From the NCBI RefSeq assembly GCF_009861505.1, contig NZ_WTFT01000040.1, forward strand, positions 211,176 to 275,175: 64,000 nt of DNA, given 5' to 3'. Shown here piece after piece: positions 51,272 through 60,209 of the stretch. Both the position numbers and the translations under genes were made by a program. The notes beneath the pieces are model-generated. The model was given only the letters and a program-made list of their open reading frames with translations. It searched no databases and had not been told where the DNA came from. Position 1 is the first letter of the stretch. Every line of letters starts with the position of its first letter. The DNA comes from Pseudomonas izuensis (lineage in GTDB: Bacteria > Pseudomonadota > Gammaproteobacteria > Pseudomonadales > Pseudomonadaceae).

Positions 51272-52165
51272 TCACACCATTTCGTTAAGAATCCACTCAA
51301 CCACCGAGGTCCGCTTCGGCACCCACCCCAGCAGTTCCCGCGCATGCTTGCCGCGAACCCGGCTGTTGGAGCCCAGGCCATAGTTGGCCATCTCGTAGCC
51401 CCACTCGGCCTCGGCATCCTTGAGCGGCCAGTCTTGCGGCTCACCCAGGTTCAGCGCCTGCGCCATGGCCGTGGTCATGTCGATGAACGACGCTTCGCCG
51501 CTTTCGACGAAGTAGAACGTGCCCGGGATGTTCTTGGTCAGCGCCAGCAGGTACAGCGACACCACGTCTTCGATGTGCACGTTGGACCAGATGTTCTGGC
51601 CGGTGCCGACATGACGCACCACGCCGCTCTTGCGCGCCTGTTTCAGCAAGCGCGGCAGTTGCACGCTGTCGCGATGGACACCCAGGCTGTGGCCATAGAT
51701 CAGGGTGTTGCAGATGACCGCCGAGTTCACCCCGTCCTTCGCCGCGGCGAGGATCAGGTTGTCGATGGCCACCCGTGCGGCCTTGTCCACGGTCGGCTCC
51801 GGCAGATTGTCTTCGAAGTAAATGACGTCACTGGATTGGCCGCCCGAAGCATCGCCGACGATGCTCGAACCGCTGGTATGCAGGAACACCTTGTTGGAGC
51901 CGCGCAAGGCATTGACCAAGGCTTCCACCGCGCCGCGGTGGTCGCTGCTGGCGGCGTTGATCACGGCGTCGGCGGCACGAGCCTGATCGGCGAGTAATGC
52001 ACTGTCATCCAGCGTGCCGATTACCGCCGCCATGCCCAGCGCTTTCAGCTCATCAGCTTGTTCGGCGTTGCGCACCAGACCGGTGACGTTGTGACCGGCC
52101 TTGATCAGGCCTGTGGCGATAGAGCCGCCGATAAAACCGGCAGCGCCGGTAACGAATACGTTCAT
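51272..52165 (-). CDS. NAD-dependent epimerase/dehydratase family protein
   Basis: The 297-residue extended-SDR protein starts MNVFVTGAAGFIGGSIATGL with the glycine-rich NAD motif GAAGFIGG. It lacks a clear YxxxK catalytic pair at the usual place, and resembles atypical SDR/NmrA-like epimerases. Function unknown. It lies 103 bases downstream of the LysR gene on the same strand, and the regulator may control it. Confidence 0.82.
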   Translation of the reverse strand: MNVFVTGAAGFIGGSIATGLIKAGHNVTGLVRNAEQADELKALGMAAVIGTLDDSALLADQARAADAVINAASSDHRGAVEALVNALRGSNKVFLHTSGSSIVGDASGGQSSDVIYFEDNLPEPTVDKAARVAIDNLILAAAKDGVNSAVICNTLIYGHSLGVHRDSVQLPRLLKQARKSGVVRHVGTGQNIWSNVHIEDVVSLYLLALTKNIPGTFYFVESGEASFIDMTTAMAQALNLGEPQDWPLKDAEAEWGYEMANYGLGSNSRVRGKHARELLGWVPKRTSVVEWILNEMV

Positions 52166-52268
52166 GGAGAAACTCCCTGCGTTGATAAGTGATGCAACGA
52201 GTATCAGGGAGAGATCCGTGGCGAAAAATCCCCGCTGACCCAATTCACTCTTGCGCAGGGATCACGAA

Positions 52269-53180
52269 TCAGTCCTTGAAATCCGAGTTCGCATAAAGCG
52301 CCAACTTGCCCTGGATGAAGTCGAGGAAACACTGGATTCGTAGCGCCAATTGCGAGTTGCGGTAGTACACGGCGTTGATGGGCTGGCGATAACCACTGTT
52401 GAACTCCGCCAGCAACACTTTCAAGCGTCCGGCACGAATGTCTTCGATGGTCATGTAGTGCGACAGGCTGGCGATGCCCTGGCCCTCCAGCGCCAGGTGG
52501 CGGATGGTCTCGCCGCTGGAGGCACCGAGCGACGCCTGGATCGGCCAGCGATCACCCTGCACATGGCGCAGCGGCCATTGGTTGAGGCCTTCGTTATGCG
52601 TGAAGCCCAGCAGCGAATGGCCGGACAGATCCGCCACCGCCGTCGGTGTGCCGTGCTTTTCCAGGTACGCCGGGCTGGCGACGATGTGCAACGGACTGCA
52701 GCCCAGGGAGCGGGCGTGCAGGGTCGAGTCCGTCAGCGTGCCAATGCGGATGGCGATGTCGGTGCTTTGTTCGAGCAGGTCGATGATCAGGTCGTTGCTG
52801 TTGAGTTCGAGCTGAATATCGGGGTAGAGCCCGCGGAACTCATCGATGTAGGGCACGATGGCGTGCAGCATGAACGGCGATGCCGCATTGATGCGCAAGC
52901 GCCCGGACGGCGTTTGCTGGCGGGAGGACAAGCGCTCTTCGAGTTCGTCCATTTGATCAAGTATCAGCTTGGCGTGCTCGAAGAAATACTTGCCTTCCTC
53001 GGTGAGGTCCATGCGCCGCGTGGTGCGATTGATCAACGTCGTATCGAGCTTGGCCTCCAGCCGCGACAGCGTGCGGCTGACCGCCGACGGCGTTTGCCCG
53101 ACCTGCTCGGCCGCCGCCGAAATCGACCCACACTCAATCACGCAGACGAAAATCTGCAACTCATCGGATCTGGCTTTCAC
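52269..53180 (-). CDS. LysR-family transcriptional regulator
   Basis: The 303-residue regulator has the N-terminal HTH (LQIFVCVIECGSISAAAEQV, TPSAVSRTLSRLEAKL, about 6-60) and a C-terminal effector domain of type 2 periplasmic fold (about 90-295). It starts MKARSDELQ. Unlike most LysR genes it is not divergent from its downstream neighbour; the epimerase gene follows it on the same strand. Confidence 0.9.
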   Translation of the reverse strand: MKARSDELQIFVCVIECGSISAAAEQVGQTPSAVSRTLSRLEAKLDTTLINRTTRRMDLTEEGKYFFEHAKLILDQMDELEERLSSRQQTPSGRLRINAASPFMLHAIVPYIDEFRGLYPDIQLELNSNDLIIDLLEQSTDIAIRIGTLTDSTLHARSLGCSPLHIVASPAYLEKHGTPTAVADLSGHSLLGFTHNEGLNQWPLRHVQGDRWPIQASLGASSGETIRHLALEGQGIASLSHYMTIEDIRAGRLKVLLAEFNSGYRQPINAVYYRNSQLALRIQCFLDFIQGKLALYANSDFKD

Positions 53181-53216
53181 CTGCTTTCCTTATCGAAAAT
53201 TCAGCGACGGCTTTTT

Positions 53217-53241
53217 TGTGGGAGCAAGGCTTGCCCCCACA
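53217..53241. repeat. Single REP-like unit (truncated)
   Basis: TGTGGGAGCAAGGCTTGCCC followed by CCACA resembles one arm of the REPIN family. The inverse partner is missing. Confidence 0.7.
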
Positions 53242-53274
53242 GGTATGGGTCACGCTTTCGATAGTAGCCGAGCG

Positions 53275-53865
53275 TTACGCCTTAAGGCCAAACACCTCGG
53301 CCAAATGCTGCTCATAACGCACCACATCGCTTTCGATGTTCGGGCGTTTCATCACATCCACGCAGAGGAACGTCGGCAAACCGGTCATGCCGAGGAATTC
53401 GTTGGCCTTGTGGAATGGGAAGTACACCGCGTCCACACCTTTGGCTTCGAAGAAGTCGGTCGGGTCGTCGAAGGCTTGCTGCGGTGCGTTCCAGGTCAAC
53501 GACAGCATGTACTGCTTGCCCTGAATCAGGCCGCCGCTGCCGTATTTCTGCGAGGCGTCGGAACGGGTGCGGCCGTCGCTGGCGTAGAGGCTGCCATGAC
53601 CTTCGGTGAAGACTTCGTCGATGTATTTCTTGACGGTCCACGGCGCGCCCATCCACCAGCCAGGCATCTGGTAAATGATCACGTCGGCCCAGAGGAATTT
53701 GGCGACTTCTTCAGCGACGTCGTAACCCTCGTCGATGAAGGTAGCTTTGACGTCCAAGCCGCCACGGTCCAGCACGCTCAACGCGGCTTCATGCAGGGTG
53801 GCGTTGTAGCGGCCATCGGAGTGAGCGAATTTTTTGCCGCCATTGAGCAACAGAACTTTTTTCAT
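53275..53865 (-). CDS. mdaB: NAD(P)H:quinone oxidoreductase MdaB-like
   Basis: The 196-residue flavodoxin-like protein starts MKKVLLLNGGKKFAHSDGRY. It contains YQMPGWWMGAPWTVKKYIDEV and the GKQYMLSLTWNAPQQAF segment that MdaB (modulator of drug activity B) proteins share. MdaB reduces quinones by two electrons and protects against oxidative stress. It is transcribed toward the LysR gene. The divergent small monooxygenase across the 160-base gap is also a typical partner of quinone-handling genes. Confidence 0.9.
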   Translation of the reverse strand: MKKVLLLNGGKKFAHSDGRYNATLHEAALSVLDRGGLDVKATFIDEGYDVAEEVAKFLWADVIIYQMPGWWMGAPWTVKKYIDEVFTEGHGSLYASDGRTRSDASQKYGSGGLIQGKQYMLSLTWNAPQQAFDDPTDFFEAKGVDAVYFPFHKANEFLGMTGLPTFLCVDVMKRPNIESDVVRYEQHLAEVFGLKA

Positions 53866-54026
53866 GAGAGGTCTCGGGAAGGTCAGAAATTGATGGCGGC
53901 AGCGTAACGATCGTCCTCGCGCGGAATAAGCACTAGTGGGGCAAAAATCATTTGACCCATACGCACGAATCAAGAGGGGATTGTTGTCTTAGACTGCGGC
54001 CAATTCTGACTTGAGGAGAAATGTTC

Positions 54027-54341
54027 ATGAGTGAACTGCAAGGCTTCATCCTGCACGCCAAGACCCGCCCGGAAAAATCCGACGCCTTCGAAGCGTTTTT
54101 CAGTCGTCATGTGGAAGCGAGTCGTGCCGAACCGGGTTGCATCGAGTACCACATGCTGCGCGACAAACAGGACCCGACCCTGTTTATCTTTTACGAGATC
54201 TGGCAGTCCCAGGCCCACCTCGATGTGCATTCGAACCTGCCGCACATGAAGCAGTTTCTTGAGCAGCGCGATGATTACCTGGAGCGGGATTTCGAGATCC
54301 GCGCCATCGAGATGATCAGCGCGTCGTCCGCTAGCCGCTGA
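54027..54341 (+). CDS. Putative quinol monooxygenase (ABM domain, YgiN-like)
   Basis: The 104-residue dimeric ferredoxin-like ABM protein starts MSELQGFILHAKTRPEKSD and has the conserved EPGCIEYHMLRDKQDPTLF and FYEIWQSQAHLDVHSN segments. In E. coli YgiN acts with MdaB in quinone redox cycling, and here it is divergent from an mdaB-like gene. I chose the ATG at 54027; the ATG at 54021 is too close to the GAGGAG box. It overlaps the TauE gene by 11 bases tail-to-tail. Confidence 0.85.
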   Translation: MSELQGFILHAKTRPEKSDAFEAFFSRHVEASRAEPGCIEYHMLRDKQDPTLFIFYEIWQSQAHLDVHSNLPHMKQFLEQRDDYLERDFEIRAIEMISASSASR

Positions 54342-55095
54342 TCAACAAATGGCCACCGAGTAATCCCAGGCCGATGAAGAACACACGCTTGAACAACACG
54401 GCGCTGATCCGCTGGCGCAACCACGGCCCCAGCCACATGCCGAGCACCGCCGGGATCAGCGCCAGCAACGACGCGCTCAACTCGCCACCGCCGAGGGCGC
54501 CGCGCCATAACAACCCGCCGGCCAGGGCCAGGGTCGAGACGGTGAACGACAATCCCAGCGCCTGCACCAGTTCATCCCTGCTCAAACCCAGCGCCTGGAG
54601 GTACGGCACCGCGGGAATCACGAATACGCCGGTGGCCGAGGTGATCACACCGGTCAGTCCCCCGCACAACGGACCGAGCCAGGCTTCGTTGCGCCCACTG
54701 ACACGCAAGGTCCGCAGGAACAGCCCGCTCAATGCATAGAGCAACAACGCCGCCCCCAATCCCCGCACCACCCAGTGCCCACCTGCCATGCCGATCCACA
54801 GGGTGCCCGCACCGGTGCCGATGAAAATGGCCAACAACATCGGCCACAGCCGTTTGATCAGCCCGAGCAAATGACCACCGAATGCCAGTTGCCAGACATT
54901 GGTCAGCGTTGCCGGAATGATCAACAGCGCCGCAGCCTGCGACGGTGCCATAGCCAGACCGAGCAAGCCCATGGCGATGGTCGGCAGGCCGAGACCGATC
55001 ACGCCCTTGATCATGCCGGCCAGCAGAAAGGTGCCGATGACCAGTATTGAAAGGGCTAGACCGAGGTTTTGGTAGAACGCGGCGAATGTATTCAT
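54331..55095 (-). CDS. Sulfite exporter TauE/SafE family protein
   Basis: The 254-residue membrane protein has seven to eight hydrophobic segments, beginning FLLAGMIKGVIGLGLPTIAM, and the second family motif GGLTGVITSATGVFVIPAVP. TauE/SafE proteins are anion exporters (sulfite, sulfoacetate) with poorly known substrates. The ATG at 55095 has no strong ribosome site. It is divergent from a LysR regulator, with a REPIN in the shared upstream region. Confidence 0.85.
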   Translation of the reverse strand: MNTFAAFYQNLGLALSILVIGTFLLAGMIKGVIGLGLPTIAMGLLGLAMAPSQAAALLIIPATLTNVWQLAFGGHLLGLIKRLWPMLLAIFIGTGAGTLWIGMAGGHWVVRGLGAALLLYALSGLFLRTLRVSGRNEAWLGPLCGGLTGVITSATGVFVIPAVPYLQALGLSRDELVQALGLSFTVSTLALAGGLLWRGALGGGELSASLLALIPAVLGMWLGPWLRQRISAVLFKRVFFIGLGLLGGHLLISG

Positions 55096-55192
55096 GGGGC
55101 TATGGTGAGCCCGGTAGGGTCGGTTGAAAATCTGCCATATACTGAGGGTGCCTCTGTCAAAACAAGAGGCTGCATTATGAGTGAGGCAACCG

Positions 55193-55292
55193 ACGCCATC
55201 GCGGGCAAGCCTTGCTCCCACAGGCCCGAGTTGTGCCGGGATCCCGCGATCAACATCAATCCTGTGGGAGCAAGGCTTGCCCGCGATGGCGT
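55193..55292. repeat. REPIN in a divergent promoter region (100 bp)
   Basis: The 32-base arms ACGCCATCGCGGGCAAGCCT... and their exact inverse flank a 36-base centre. It lies between the TauE and LysR start codons (55095 and 55327). Confidence 0.92.
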
Positions 55293-55326
55293 ACGCACTG
55301 ACAACACACATCCCAGGATTGCCCCG

Positions 55327-56229
55327 ATGCACTTCGACCTCACCGACCTGCGCCTCTACCTGAACATCCTCGACACCGGCAACATCACCGCCGGCGCCGT
55401 CCGCAGCCATTTGTCCCTGGCAGCCGCCAGTGCACGCATCCGGGCCATGGAAGCCTCATTGGGTCTCGACTTCCTCGAACGCGGGCGGCGCGGCGTCACG
55501 CCGACACCTGCCGGCAAGGCCCTGGCCCAGCACGCCCGCACCCTGCTGCAGCACGCCGAGCGCATGCAGCAGGACCTCGCCGAATACGCCAACGGCGTCA
55601 AAGGCCAGGTGCGATTGCTGTGCAACACCACGGCAATCACCGAGTACCTGCCGGAAGTGCTCGCCGATTTCCTGCGCGACCACCCCAACCTCGACATCGA
55701 TCTGCAGGAACTGCCCAGTGCGCGCATCACCCACGCCTTGCGCCAGGGTGCGGCGGACCTGGGGATCGTCTCTGATGCAGTCGACACCCACACCCTCGAC
55801 ACCTTGCCCTTTCGCGACGATCCGCTGGTGTTGATCATGCCGCCCGGGCACCCTTTGGGTGAAGGCGAAGCGCCGAGCTTCACCGATACCTTGCAGCATC
55901 ACTTCGTCGGTCTGACCGCCAACAGCGCCTTGGCGGTGTACCTGGAAGAACAGGCCCTGCACGCAGGCCTGCGCATGCAGATCCGCATCCGTGCCGAAGG
56001 CTTCGATGCGGTGATGCGCATGGTCGCTCACGGCGCCGGGCTCGGCATTGTGCCGTTGGCCGCCTTGCGACGCTGGACAGTCGATCAATCCTTGAAGAGC
56101 TTCGCGCTGAAAGAGCCATGGGCACAGCGCAAACTGCTGTTGTGCGCACGCTCGTTCGATCACCTGCCTGGCTATGCCAAAGCCTTGTTCCAGGCGCTAC
56201 ATACTGCAAACAGCAGTGAAACCCCGTGA
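55327..56229 (+). CDS. LysR-family transcriptional regulator (TauE-divergent)
   Basis: The 300-residue regulator starts MHFDLTDLRLYLNILDTGNI, with the HTH at about 18-60 (NITAGAVRSHLSLAAASARI) and a C-terminal effector domain with RIRAEGFDAVMRMVAHGAGLG. It is divergent from the TauE gene, the usual regulator-target arrangement. The aromatic amino-acid permease lies 105 bases downstream on the same strand. The ATG at 55327 is preceded by weak purines. Confidence 0.9.
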   Translation: MHFDLTDLRLYLNILDTGNITAGAVRSHLSLAAASARIRAMEASLGLDFLERGRRGVTPTPAGKALAQHARTLLQHAERMQQDLAEYANGVKGQVRLLCNTTAITEYLPEVLADFLRDHPNLDIDLQELPSARITHALRQGAADLGIVSDAVDTHTLDTLPFRDDPLVLIMPPGHPLGEGEAPSFTDTLQHHFVGLTANSALAVYLEEQALHAGLRMQIRIRAEGFDAVMRMVAHGAGLGIVPLAALRRWTVDQSLKSFALKEPWAQRKLLLCARSFDHLPGYAKALFQALHTANSSETP

Positions 56230-56334
56230 AAACCTGCGTTCAAGGCAACGTGCGGCGGTATGACGAAGAGGTGAGCCAGAGTAATATTCGACCTTTGAAA
56301 TCAGGCCTGGCCACAACAACCAGAAGGGAACCAG

Positions 56335-57738
56335 ATGGCGGATGAAATAGTGCAACAGGGGACGCTCAAGCGGGGGCTGAAAAATCGACATATTCAACTG
56401 ATCGCCCTGGGTGGAGCCATTGGTACGGGACTGTTCCTGGGCTCCGCCGGCGTGCTCAAGTCCGCCGGACCGTCGATGATCCTCGGCTACGCGATTGCCG
56501 GTTTCATCGCGTTCCTGATCATGCGCCAGCTCGGCGAGATGATTGTCGAGGAACCGGTCGCCGGCTCCTTCAGCCACTTTGCCCATAACTACTGGGGCGG
56601 CTTCGCCGGCTTCCTGTCCGGCTGGAACTACTGGGTGCTCTATGTGCTGGTGGGCATGGCCGAGCTGACGGCCGTCGGCAAGTACGTGCAGTTCTGGTGG
56701 CCAGAGGTGCCGACCTGGGTCAGCGCCGCGGTGTTCTTCGTGCTGGTCAACCTGATCAACACGCTGAACGTCAAAGTGTTCGGTGAAATGGAATTCTGGT
56801 TCGCGATCATCAAGGTCGTGGCCATCATCGGCATGATCGTCCTGGGCTGCTACATGCTGTTCAGCGGCACCGGCGGCCCACAAGCGTCGGTGAGCAACCT
56901 GTGGGACCACGGCGGGTTCTTCCCCAACGGTTACAGCGGCCTGCTGATGGCGATGGCGTTCATCATGTTCTCCTTTGGCGGCCTGGAACTGGTCGGCATC
57001 ACCGCTGCTGAAGCCAGCGAACCGAGAAAAGTCATTCCCAAAGCCATCAACCAGGTGGTTTACCGGGTGCTGATCTTCTACGTCGGCGCACTCACTGTAC
57101 TGCTGTCGCTGTATCCGTGGGACCAACTGCTGCAAACCCTGGGTGCTTCGGGCGATGCCTACAGCGGCAGCCCGTTCGTGCAGATTTTCGCCTTGATCGG
57201 CAGCGACACCGCCGCGCAAATCCTCAATTTTGTGGTGCTCACCGCGGCACTGTCGGTCTACAACAGTGGCGTCTACTGCAACAGCCGCATGCTCTACGGT
57301 CTGGCCGAGCAAGGCGACGCGCCCAAGGTGCTGATGAAACTGAACAAGCAAGGCGTGCCGTTGCTGGCGCTGGGCGTATCGGCGCTGATCACGATGCTGG
57401 TTGTACTGGTCAACTTCATCGCCCCGCACGAAGCGCTGGAGTTGCTGTTCGCCCTGGTGGTCGCTTCGTTGATGATCAACTGGGCGCTGATCAGCCTGAC
57501 GCACCTGAAGTTTCGCAAGGCCATGGGCCAGCGCGGCATCGTGCCCGGCTTCAAGGCGTTCTGGTCGCCGTACACCAACTACCTGTGCCTGGCGTTCATG
57601 GCCGTGATCATCTGCGTCATCTGGATGATTCCGCCGGTACGCGCCTCGGTATACGCCATGCCGGTATGGGTGTTGCTCATCTACGGTTGCTACCGGTTGC
57701 GCATGGCCCGGCATCGAAACCTGCCAGTGGCTCAGTAA
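56335..57738 (+). CDS. aroP: Aromatic amino-acid permease AroP-like
   Basis: The 467-residue APC transporter has 12 membrane segments. It matches AroP closely in the segments LKRGLKNRHIQLIALGGAIG, FIAFLIMRQLGEM, FAGFLSGWNYWVLYVLVGMA and FGGLELVGITAAEA. AroP imports phenylalanine, tyrosine and tryptophan. It starts with ATG at 56335 after AGAAGGGA and ends at a strong terminator. Confidence 0.85.
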   Translation: MADEIVQQGTLKRGLKNRHIQLIALGGAIGTGLFLGSAGVLKSAGPSMILGYAIAGFIAFLIMRQLGEMIVEEPVAGSFSHFAHNYWGGFAGFLSGWNYWVLYVLVGMAELTAVGKYVQFWWPEVPTWVSAAVFFVLVNLINTLNVKVFGEMEFWFAIIKVVAIIGMIVLGCYMLFSGTGGPQASVSNLWDHGGFFPNGYSGLLMAMAFIMFSFGGLELVGITAAEASEPRKVIPKAINQVVYRVLIFYVGALTVLLSLYPWDQLLQTLGASGDAYSGSPFVQIFALIGSDTAAQILNFVVLTAALSVYNSGVYCNSRMLYGLAEQGDAPKVLMKLNKQGVPLLALGVSALITMLVVLVNFIAPHEALELLFALVVASLMINWALISLTHLKFRKAMGQRGIVPGFKAFWSPYTNYLCLAFMAVIICVIWMIPPVRASVYAMPVWVLLIYGCYRLRMARHRNLPVAQ

Positions 57739-57750
57739 CCCCGCAAAATA

Positions 57751-57787
57751 AAACGCCCCGGCATTCGATGAATACCGGGGCGTTTTT
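57751..57787 (+). terminator. Intrinsic terminator after aroP
   Basis: AAACGCCCCGG and CCGGGGCGTTT form an 11-bp stem, extended by ATTC/GAAT in the loop, followed by TT. It starts 12 bases after the stop. Confidence 0.85.
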
Positions 57788-57906
57788 CATGGGGTGCGCA
57801 AATGATCGAGCGTTTCTGGATACCTCAGTGTCGAGCACAGACAACTGATGCCGGGCCAAGCCCGATAGGGTGCGGCTTCAGCTCTCCACCAACGCCCGGA
57901 GTCATC

Positions 57907-58251
57907 ATGACCGCACCGATTACCGTTCTTCGCGACACCCACCCGCTGCCCGTACTCGACGCCTGCAAATGGGAAAAACTCGAAGGCGACCCGCACACCG
58001 TCAATCTCAACGCCTACACCAGCGAAGACGGCAGCAAGATCATGGGCACCTGGATCTGCACGCCGGGCAAGTGGTACGTGGAATACGTGAAGTGGGAGTA
58101 CTGCGATTTCCGCGAGGGCTACTGCATCATCACCCCGGAAGGCAAAGAGCCGATCCACCTGCGCGCCGGCGACATTTTCGTCATCGAACCGGGGATGAAA
58201 GGCACCTGGGAAGTGGTGGAAACCGTGCGCAAGTATTTTGTGTTCGCCTGA
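57907..58251 (+). CDS. Cupin-domain protein (DUF861)
   Basis: The 114-residue small cupin protein starts MTAPITVLRDTHPLPVLDAC and has the two cupin motifs (WYVEYVKWEYCDFREGYCIITPEG and HLRAGDIFVIEPGMKGTWEVVE). DUF861 relatives include (S)-ureidoglycine aminohydrolase-type enzymes; function here unknown. It stands alone between the aroP terminator and a 470-base control region. Confidence 0.82.
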   Translation: MTAPITVLRDTHPLPVLDACKWEKLEGDPHTVNLNAYTSEDGSKIMGTWICTPGKWYVEYVKWEYCDFREGYCIITPEGKEPIHLRAGDIFVIEPGMKGTWEVVETVRKYFVFA

Positions 58252-58723
58252 TCCCTGCGCAAAACGACACCTGATTACAAAAGCGACACCCGCAACGAGT
58301 CGTTACTCGAGTAGCGACTCGGTGCGCGATACACCCTCCATAGACGCACTCGCCTCACCTCCCGAACATTCCCTTCACGCTCCAGACACCCGCGCTAAAC
58401 ACTTCGCCGCAACAATCGGCTGAACGCTCGAAAAACACGGCGATTGCTTTTTGCCACTCAGTGACCCACTGGTTCTAATAACGAACACAAAGTTTTCCCG
58501 TGTCGATATCAGACACCGAGGTGGCGCAATCAGGAAACTGGATTGTCGGACAAGCCGGGTAAGGTGGCGCTGCTTTTCACCGATTTAACCTCATCGCGAT
58601 GATGGGTCTGACAAGAATGGCGGCGCCTGGAGAGCGCGGCGTTCAGAAAGGGCATCCGGCAACCGTGACACTATCCCGCCCCCATCAGCACGCTCAAATG
58701 TCGTTCACCAGAGAAGAAAAATA
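58252..58723. promoter_or_regulatory. Long control region upstream of the GabP-like permease gene
   Basis: This 472-base gap has no convincing gene. It holds a 24-bp near-palindrome (58297-58320; GAGTCG...CGACTC centred on CTCGAG), direct CGACAC repeats at 58265 and 58284, the inverted repeat GTGTC-N7-GACAC (58500-58516), and TTGTCGGACAA (58543-58553). Such TGTC/GACA elements fit an AraC/GATase1-type regulator, like the one encoded at 60210. Function inferred. Confidence 0.5.
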
Positions 58724-60124
58724 ATGATTAGCCCGAGCTCAAAGGATTCCACTGGCCAATTGGCGCAGGGCTTCAAGCCTCGTCATGTCACCATGTTGTC
58801 TATCGCCGGGATTATCGGCGCCGGTTTGTTCGTAGGCTCTGGGCATGCCATTGCGGCCGCTGGCCCCGCCGTATTGCTGGCCTATCTGTTCTCGGGCCTG
58901 CTAGTCGTGCTGGTCATGCGCATGCTCGGTGAAATGGCGGTGGCCAATCCCGACACCGGTTCGTTCTCCACTTATGCCGACCAGGCCATCGGCCGTTGGG
59001 CGGGCTTCACCATCGGGTGGCTCTATTGGTGGTTTTGGGTGCTGGTGATCCCGATCGAAGCGCTGGCCGCCGGTCATGTGCTGAACCAATGGTTTCCCCA
59101 GATCGATGCCTGGCTGTTCGCCCTGCTGTCGATCATTGCGTTGGTGATCACCAACCTGTTCAGTGTCTCCAAGTACGGCGAATTCGAATTCTGGTTCGCC
59201 ATGGCCAAGGTCGTGGCAATCATTGGTTTCATCGGCGTGGGGTTCGCGGTGTTGATGGGCTGGATTCCCGATCGGCAAGTCAGCGGCTTGAGCGGCCTGA
59301 TGGCCGAACACGGCGGGTTCGCTCCCAATGGCCTGTCGGCGGTCGTCGGCGCCTTCATCACCATCATGTTCAGTTTTATCGGTACGGAGGCGGTCACCAT
59401 TGCCGCCGCCGAATCCGACAATCCTTCGCAGAACATCGCCAAGGCCACACGTTCGGTGATCTGGCGCATCGGCGTGTTCTATCTGTTGTCGATTTTCGTG
59501 GTCATCTCCGTGGTGCCCTGGAACGATCCGCTGCTGGCCGAGGTGGGGTCCTACCAGCGAGCGCTGGAAATCATGAACATTCCCCACGCCAAGTTCATGG
59601 TGGACGTGGTAGTGCTGATTGCCGTGGCCAGCTGCATGAACTCCTCGATCTACATCGCTTCGCGCATGCTGTACTCGCTGGGACGTCGCGGCGATGCGCC
59701 GAAAGCGTTGAAGGCGACCTCCTCCGAAGGCGTGCCACGGGCGGCGGTCATCGCCAGTACCGTGCTGGGTGCGGCGATTACCGTTTGGAGCTACTTCATG
59801 CCCGCCGGGTTGTTTGAGTTCCTGCTGGCCAGTTCCGGCGCGATTGCCTTGGTGGTGTACCTGGCCATTGCCGTGTCGCAGTTGCGCATGCGCCGGATGT
59901 TGCGTCGACAGAACGTCGAACTGACTTTCCGCATGTGGCTGTTCCCTTGGCTGACATGGTTGGTGATCGTGTTCATTTGCGCTGCGCTGGTAGTGATGAT
60001 GGTCTCGCCGCAACACCGTACCGAAGTGACGACGACCATCGGCCTGGCACTGGCAATTTCGTTTATCGGCCTGGTCACCTCGCGCCATCCTGCGCAGCCT
60101 GCAAGGGCGACGTCCGTGGGATAA
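58724..60124 (+). CDS. GABA/amino-acid permease (GabP-like, APC family)
   Basis: The 466-residue APC transporter has 12 membrane segments. It has the family segments LSIAGIIGAGLFVGSGHAIA, LLVVLVMRMLGEMAVANPDTGSFSTYAD and FSFIGTEAVTIAAAES, most like GabP (4-aminobutyrate permease) among E. coli relatives. Substrate not proven. The upstream gap of 472 bases holds palindromes. The GlxA-type AraC regulator follows and may respond to the transported compound. Confidence 0.83.
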   Translation: MISPSSKDSTGQLAQGFKPRHVTMLSIAGIIGAGLFVGSGHAIAAAGPAVLLAYLFSGLLVVLVMRMLGEMAVANPDTGSFSTYADQAIGRWAGFTIGWLYWWFWVLVIPIEALAAGHVLNQWFPQIDAWLFALLSIIALVITNLFSVSKYGEFEFWFAMAKVVAIIGFIGVGFAVLMGWIPDRQVSGLSGLMAEHGGFAPNGLSAVVGAFITIMFSFIGTEAVTIAAAESDNPSQNIAKATRSVIWRIGVFYLLSIFVVISVVPWNDPLLAEVGSYQRALEIMNIPHAKFMVDVVVLIAVASCMNSSIYIASRMLYSLGRRGDAPKALKATSSEGVPRAAVIASTVLGAAITVWSYFMPAGLFEFLLASSGAIALVVYLAIAVSQLRMRRMLRRQNVELTFRMWLFPWLTWLVIVFICAALVVMMVSPQHRTEVTTTIGLALAISFIGLVTSRHPAQPARATSVG

Positions 60125-60209
60125 CCCGGGAGAGATATCGGCTGCGCATACCAGCGGCATGGCGTTCCACGCTACCGTGCCGCTGGCCGTCATCGCTTTT
60201 CGTAAGGAC

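Noticed and set aside
58252-58723. Sigma-54 promoter before the permease at 58724
   Set aside because: TGGCGC motifs occur but none has GC at the required 10-base distance from GG.
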